Positions 6,276-9,489 of a stretch of DNA of 9,489 bases are shown here, piece by piece. How positions within the stretch are numbered: position 1 is the first letter of the stretch; every line of letters begins with the position of its first letter. A model generated the notes under the pieces. The model saw only the letters and a program-made list of their open reading frames with translations, made no database searches and had not been told where the DNA came from. The DNA lies in the NCBI GenBank assembly GCA_023433855.1, contig JAEYTV010000120.1, positions 1-9,489 of the forward strand, given 5' to 3'. The position numbers and the translations under genes were made by a program. This DNA is from Pseudomonadota bacterium. Its GTDB lineage: Bacteria > Pseudomonadota > Alphaproteobacteria > Rhizobiales > Rhizobiaceae.

Positions 6276-7187
6276 GTGACCGATGACCTGAAGAACCAGC
6301 GCGGCTTTCGCGTCGCCAATACCTTCGTGCCCGCCCGGCCTTTGGAGCCGGCACTCTATCTGGTTGCGACCCCTATCGGCAACCTTGGTGACATTACGCT
6401 TCGAGCGCTGGAAACGCTAGCGGGTGCCGACGTGCTTGCCTGCGAGGATACCCGGGTGACGCGCGTGCTGCTCGACCGCTACGGCATCGTCAATCGGCCC
6501 TTCGCCTATCACGAACATAACGCGGACGAGGCGGGCGGACGATTGCTTGCAGCCCTGCAGGAAGGCAGGTCCGTCGCCGTCGTCTCGGACGCGGGAACAC
6601 CGCTGATTTCCGATCCCGGCTACCGGCTCGGCCAGATGGCGATCGAGGCAGGTCACAAGGTGGTTCCCGTTCCCGGCGCGTCAGCGCCCTTGGCAGCCCT
6701 TGTCGGGTCAGGGATGCCCTCGGACACATTCCTCTTTGCCGGTTTCCTGCCCACCAAGGACAAGGCGCGGCGGGAACGGCTCGCCGAACTCTCCAAGGTG
6801 CCCGCAACCTTGATCTTCTTTGAGTCCCCGCACCGGATCGCTTCAGCGCTGGCTACGGCCGCCGATGTGCTTGGCGGTGGGCGCGGCGCCTGCGTCTGCC
6901 GCGAGATGACCAAGGCCTTCGAGGAGTTCCGCCGGGGCACATTGGACGATCTTGCAGGCTATTATGGCGGGGATCGCGTCGTGAAAGGCGAGATCGTCCT
7001 CTTGCTCGCACCGCCCACCGAGGAGCAGCCGGGGCAAGCGGAGGTCGACGCCCTGTTGCGGGAGCTTTCCGCCGCCATGCCTCTCGCCAAGGCCGCAGCC
7101 GAGGCTGCCCGGGTGACCCGGTTGCCGCGCAAGGACCTCTACCAGCGGCTTCTGGAGTGGAAGAAGGGTGATGGCGAAAGAGAGTGA
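6276..7187 (+). CDS. rsmI: 16S rRNA (cytidine(1402)-2'-O)-methyltransferase
   Basis: RsmI uses SAM to 2'-O-methylate C1402 of 16S rRNA, in the decoding centre of the 30S subunit, and so tunes start-codon fidelity. The 303-aa protein is a tetrapyrrole methylase-fold (SPOUT-unlike) enzyme. Motifs are LYLVATPIGNLGDITLRAL (27-45), LACEDTR (54-60), AYHEHN (77-82), SDAGTPLISDPG (104-115), PVPGASA (131-137), GFLP (156-159), FFESPHR (181-187), the CREMTKAFEE segment (208-217) and GEIVLLL (238-244). About 25 residues precede the conserved core, as in other rhizobial copies. The only in-frame start is GTG at 6276, and no clear Shine-Dalgarno precedes it. A 12-codon open frame (6248-6286) overlaps this start and might deliver ribosomes by reinitiation. 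The 3' end overlaps yraN by 17 nt, so the two are likely cotranscribed and coupled. Confidence 0.96.
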   Translation: MTDDLKNQRGFRVANTFVPARPLEPALYLVATPIGNLGDITLRALETLAGADVLACEDTRVTRVLLDRYGIVNRPFAYHEHNADEAGGRLLAALQEGRSVAVVSDAGTPLISDPGYRLGQMAIEAGHKVVPVPGASAPLAALVGSGMPSDTFLFAGFLPTKDKARRERLAELSKVPATLIFFESPHRIASALATAADVLGGGRGACVCREMTKAFEEFRRGTLDDLAGYYGGDRVVKGEIVLLLAPPTEEQPGQAEVDALLRELSAAMPLAKAAAEAARVTRLPRKDLYQRLLEWKKGDGERE

Positions 7188-7572
7188 CGCAACCGGCCAA
7201 CGTCGCGACGGCGAGCGGCAGCGGCGTCAACGGCAGAGGGCACAGCGGCGAGGCCGGCTCTCGGAGTTTTTCGCGGCGCTTTTCCTTCTTGCCAAGGGTT
7301 ACCGGATACTGGCGGTCCGTTATCGCACCAAACTTGGCGAAATAGACCTTATCGTCCGCAAGCGGGACCTTGTCGTCTTCGTCGAGGTGAAGGCACGGCT
7401 CGGTGAGCACGAGGCGATCGATGCCGTCTCGGTGGCTTCGCAGCACCGCATTCGCGCTGCAAGCGACCTCTGGCTGTCCCGGCGAAGGGACGCCGCAACG
7501 TTGTCGCAGCGCTACGACATCGTCGCTGTGTTGCCGCGCCGCCTGCCGCGACATTTTCCTGATGCGTTCTAA
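7171..7572 (+). CDS. yraN: UPF0102 family protein, YraN-type nuclease-like
   Basis: YraN/UPF0102 proteins have an endonuclease-like (PD-(D/E)XK-related) fold. Their cellular function is still unclear, though gene neighbourhood with rsmI is very widely kept. The 133-aa product shows the family core: FFAALFLLAKGYRILAVRYR (33-52), GEIDLIV (56-62, E57 and D59), VVFVEVKAR (68-76, E72 and K74), SVASQHRIRAAS (87-98) and YDIVAV (115-120). These acidic residues and the lysine are the expected metal/nuclease set. The first 30 residues form a strongly basic, low-complexity extension rich in Arg and Gln, which might bind nucleic acid. A GTG at 7168 is also in frame; I chose the ATG at 7171, but GTG would add only one residue. 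The gene overlaps the rsmI end by 17 nt and ends 22 bp before the Pho-box-like array of ugpB. Confidence 0.9.
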   Translation: MAKESDATGQRRDGERQRRQRQRAQRRGRLSEFFAALFLLAKGYRILAVRYRTKLGEIDLIVRKRDLVVFVEVKARLGEHEAIDAVSVASQHRIRAASDLWLSRRRDAATLSQRYDIVAVLPRRLPRHFPDAF

Positions 7573-7593
7573 TAACAAAGGCGGAGGGTTGTT

Positions 7594-7633
7594 CTGTTAA
7601 AAAAGTGACATAAAACTGTAAGGTTGGTGTCAT
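7594..7633 (+). promoter_or_regulatory. Array of four Pho-box-like heptamers upstream of ugpB
   Basis: Four 7-mers stand at an exact 11-bp period: CTGTTAA (7594-7600), GTGACAT (7605-7611), CTGTAAG (7616-7622) and GTGTCAT (7627-7633). The linkers are AAAA, AAAA and GTTG. Against the PhoB half-site CTGTCAT they match at 5, 5, 5 and 6 of 7 positions. Two adjacent units make one standard 18-bp Pho box, so this is a double box. PhoB binds such direct repeats and activates by replacing the -35 contact. A -10-like CTATTG begins at 7643, 9 bp past the array, as expected. The ugp operon is a known Pho regulon member in E. coli and rhizobia. Confidence 0.75.
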
Positions 7634-7642
7634 GGGAGGACC

Positions 7643-7648
7643 CTATTG
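7643..7648 (+). promoter_or_regulatory. Candidate -10 box of the ugpB promoter
   Basis: CTATTG resembles the alphaproteobacterial -10 (CTATAT) and lies 9 bp downstream of the last Pho-like unit, the spacing seen at PhoB-activated promoters. It predicts a start near 7655 and a leader of about 28 nt. Confidence 0.4.
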
Positions 7649-7682
7649 GAGGCCTGGCACCAATCAAGGTGGAGGACATACA

Positions 7683-9005
7683 ATGTTGAAAACGCTTTCG
7701 ATGGCCGCTGTTGCGGTAGCACTGTCCACGTCGTCGTCGCTTGCCGCGACCGAGGTGACCTGGTGGCATGCGATGGGTGGCGAACTCGGCAAGAAGCTCG
7801 AGGAGATAGCCCAGAAATTCAACGAAACTCAGAGTGATTACAAGGTCGTCCCTGTTTACAAGGGAAGCTATCCGGAGACGTTGACTGCGGCGATCGCGGC
7901 TTTCCGCGCAAACCAGCAGCCCGCAATCGTTCAGGTATTCGAGGTTGGTACGGGCACGATGATGGCGGCCAAGGGCGCGGTCTATCCGGTGTACAAGCTG
8001 ATGGCCGACGAAGGCGAGACCTTCGACCCGAAGACGTTCCTCGCCCCGGTGACGGGCTATTATTCGGACACGGACGGCAACATCCTGTCGCTGCCCTTCA
8101 ACTCCTCGACGCCGATCCTCTATTACAACAAGGATGTCTTCAAGAAGGCCGGCCTTGATCCGGAAGTAGCGCCAAAGACCTGGAAGGAGGTCGAGGAGTT
8201 CTCCAGGAAGATCGTCTCCTCCGGCGCTGCCAAATGCGGCTTCACCTCGGCCTGGATCACCTGGGTCCAGACGGAAAACCTGTCGGCGATTCACGACAAG
8301 CCGTTCGGCACCCTGCAAAACGGCTTCGGCGGCGTCCAGTCCGAGTTCAGCTTCAATGGTCCGCTGCAGGTCAAGCATTGGGCAAACCTGAAGAAGTGGC
8401 AGGACGAAGGCCTGTTCAAATATGGCGGTCCGGTTGCCGGCGACCAGGCGGCGACCATGTTCTATGCGCAGGAATGTGCCATCACCATGAACTCCTCCGC
8501 CGGCCGGGCAGGGGTCATCAACAACGCCAAGGACTTCACTCCGGGCTTTGCACCGTTGCCCTATTACGACGATGAGATCCAGGAGCCGAAGAACTCCATC
8601 ATCGGTGGCGCTACCCTCTGGGTGCTCAACGGCAAGGACAAGGAAACCTACAAGGGCGCTGCCAAGTTCTTCAGCTACCTTTCGAACCAGGACGTCCAGG
8701 CGGATTGGCACCAGTTCACCGGTTACCTGCCGATCACCAATGCCGCCTACGAGCTTGGAAAGACCCAGGGTTATTATGAAAAGAACCCCGGTTCGGACGT
8801 CGCCATCACGCAGATCACCCGCGGCACCCCTTCCGAAAACTCCAAGGGTGTCCGCTTCGGTAACTTCACCCAGGTTCGCACGATCGTCGACGAGGAGTTC
8901 CAAGCTCTTCTGGCAGGCAACAAGGACGCCCAGCAGGCGCTCGACAGTGCCGTAAAGCGCGGCAACGCGCTGCTGCGGGAGTTCGAGGCCGCAAACTCCA
9001 ACTGA
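7683..9005 (+). CDS. ugpB: sn-glycerol-3-phosphate ABC transporter substrate-binding protein
   Basis: UgpB is the periplasmic binding protein that delivers sn-glycerol-3-phosphate, and in known systems glycerophosphodiesters, to the UgpA-UgpE-UgpC importer. The 440-aa product has a Sec signal peptide (MLKTLSMAAVAVALSTSSSLA, likely cleaved after residue 21). Family hallmarks follow in order: VTWWHAMGGELG (25-36), YKVVPVYKGSYPETL (53-67), FEVGTGTMM (86-94), PFNSSTPILYYNKDVFKKAG (138-157), IIGGATLWVLNGKDKETY (306-323), WHQFTGYLPIT (342-352) and RFGNFTQVRTIVDEE (391-405). These align by eye along the whole E. coli UgpB, including the ligand-site stretches EVGT, NSST and IIGG. The longest frame opens at 7632, but the ATG at 7683 has GGAGG 7 nt upstream and places the signal peptide at the N-terminus. 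The gene is preceded by a Pho-box-like array and followed by a strong hairpin before ugpA. Confidence 0.96.
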   Translation: MLKTLSMAAVAVALSTSSSLAATEVTWWHAMGGELGKKLEEIAQKFNETQSDYKVVPVYKGSYPETLTAAIAAFRANQQPAIVQVFEVGTGTMMAAKGAVYPVYKLMADEGETFDPKTFLAPVTGYYSDTDGNILSLPFNSSTPILYYNKDVFKKAGLDPEVAPKTWKEVEEFSRKIVSSGAAKCGFTSAWITWVQTENLSAIHDKPFGTLQNGFGGVQSEFSFNGPLQVKHWANLKKWQDEGLFKYGGPVAGDQAATMFYAQECAITMNSSAGRAGVINNAKDFTPGFAPLPYYDDEIQEPKNSIIGGATLWVLNGKDKETYKGAAKFFSYLSNQDVQADWHQFTGYLPITNAAYELGKTQGYYEKNPGSDVAITQITRGTPSENSKGVRFGNFTQVRTIVDEEFQALLAGNKDAQQALDSAVKRGNALLREFEAANSN

Positions 9006-9022
9006 TCGTCCCGATCACACGC

Positions 9023-9050
9023 ACGGGGGCCGGTATTCGCCGGCCCCCGT
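9023..9050 (+). repeat. 11-bp perfect stem-loop between ugpB and ugpA
   Basis: ACGGGGGCCGG (9023-9033) and CCGGCCCCCGT (9040-9050) are exact complements around a TATTCG loop. The hairpin begins 17 nt after the ugpB stop and ends 27 nt before the ugpA start. No T-tract follows, so it is unlikely to terminate fully by itself. Similar intercistronic hairpins after binding-protein genes stabilise the upstream mRNA or attenuate downstream transcription, keeping binding protein in excess over permease. That role is inferred here. Confidence 0.7.
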
Positions 9051-9077
9051 CTCCGACATGCTGCGGTGAGGGACGAA

Positions 9078-9489
9078 ATGGACACCAAGAGGACTACCTT
9101 CGACAATCGGTTGCTGCCCTATCTTCTGCTGGCGCCGCAGCTTGCCATCACGTTGATCTTCTTCATCTGGCCCGCGGCGCAAGCGGTGAAATCATCCTTC
9201 GAAAGAGAAGATCCCTTCGGGCTGTCAACTGTCTTCGTGGGCCTTTCCCACTACCAGAGGCTGCTGGCTGATCCGAATTATCTGGATTCCTTGTGGCGTA
9301 CGGCGATCTTTGCGGTGTCGGTGACCTTTCTCGCAATGGTGCTTGGTCTTGCCTTCGCGGCTGCTGTGGATCGTCTTGCCCGAACGGCACGGATCTACAC
9401 CACGCTGCTCGTCTGGCCCTATGCCGTGGCTCCGGTCGTGGCGGGCGTTCTGTGGTGGTTGCTCTTCAACACGTCGACAGGTCTTCTCC
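9078..9489 (+). CDS. ugpA: sn-glycerol-3-phosphate ABC transporter permease UgpA (partial, 3' end outside window)
   Basis: Only the first 137 codons are present; the frame is open at the right edge. UgpA is one of two inner-membrane permease subunits of the Ugp importer and belongs to the MalF-like binding-protein-dependent transport group. The N-terminus MDTKRTTFDNRLLPYLLLAP is typical, leading into a first membrane helix (about 14-37, ending FFIWPAAQAV). A short periplasmic part follows, with SSFEREDPFG (39-48) and FVGLSHYQRLLADPNYLDSL (53-72). A second helix lies at about 75-97 (AIFAVSVTFLAMVLGLAFAA) and a third at about 108-130 (LLVWPYAVAPVVAGVLWWLL). The cytoplasmic EAA loop that contacts the ATPase is beyond the window. 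The ATG at 9078 has GAGG about 7 nt upstream. It follows ugpB by 72 bp containing the hairpin. ugpE and ugpC are expected downstream. Confidence 0.93.
   Translation, partial: MDTKRTTFDNRLLPYLLLAPQLAITLIFFIWPAAQAVKSSFEREDPFGLSTVFVGLSHYQRLLADPNYLDSLWRTAIFAVSVTFLAMVLGLAFAAAVDRLARTARIYTTLLVWPYAVAPVVAGVLWWLLFNTSTGLL

Noticed and set aside
7569..8903. Minus-strand open frame of 444 codons
   Set aside because: It is antisense to ugpB, whose identity is certain. Its composition (Arg/Leu/Val/Gly-rich without motifs) is that of a shadow. The ugpB codon pattern leaves the opposite frame open.
1..9489. Defence, toxin-antitoxin, CRISPR, transposon or phage module
   Set aside because: Every sizeable supported gene belongs to a housekeeping, lipid, transport or small accessory family. 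No repeats with spacers, transposase, integrase, terminal inverted repeats or toxin-antitoxin pair were found on either strand.

Overview
The window looks like ordinary chromosomal DNA of an alphaproteobacterium in the Rhizobiales (Hyphomicrobiales), probably Rhizobiaceae-like. By eye it is GC-rich. The PyrF, DnaN, RsmI, PmtA and NDUFA9-family proteins all read as rhizobial types, and a rhizobial-type PmtA next to a histidine phosphatase and pyrF fits that group. I see no rRNA, tRNA, CRISPR array, transposase, integrase or att site. Species cannot be assigned from sequence alone.

Layout, left to right. On the minus strand there is a tiny exported protein (22-174), an NDUFA9-type NAD(P)-binding protein (416-1396) and a DUF1330 protein (1500-1787). 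A plus-strand gene for a secreted parallel beta-helix protein follows (1850-2905). It runs head-on into a tight minus-strand operon read in the order pmtA (4786 to 4193), histidine phosphatase (4190 to 3597), pyrF (3600 to 2902). The beta-helix gene and pyrF share the palindrome CTAG as their stop codons. Upstream of that operon, dnaN (6017 to 4899, minus) ends in a clear intrinsic terminator. A 258-bp divergent gap separates dnaN from the plus-strand pair rsmI (6276-7187) and yraN (7171-7572), which overlap by 17 nt. The right end holds the start of a glycerol-3-phosphate uptake operon: ugpB (7683-9005) and the first part of ugpA (from 9078, cut by the window edge).

Functional themes are DNA replication and ribosome maintenance (dnaN, rsmI), pyrimidine synthesis (pyrF), phosphatidylcholine synthesis (pmtA) and import of glycerol-3-phosphate or related phosphodiesters (ugp). 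The strongest regulatory signal is four Pho-box-like heptamers on an exact 11-bp period immediately upstream of ugpB, which points to PhoB control by phosphate starvation. A second clear signal is a perfect 9-bp inverted repeat in the pmtA leader, at the predicted transcription start and next to the Shine-Dalgarno. I corrected several starts: pmtA to GTG at 4786, pyrF to 3600, ugpB to 7683, yraN to 7171 and the small exported protein to 174.

I did not find a convincing new multi-gene system. The items most worth following up are regulatory (the Pho array, the pmtA hairpin, the ugpB-ugpA hairpin, the shared CTAG stops), plus two proteins with open questions: the THP-motif histidine phosphatase and the beta-helix protein.
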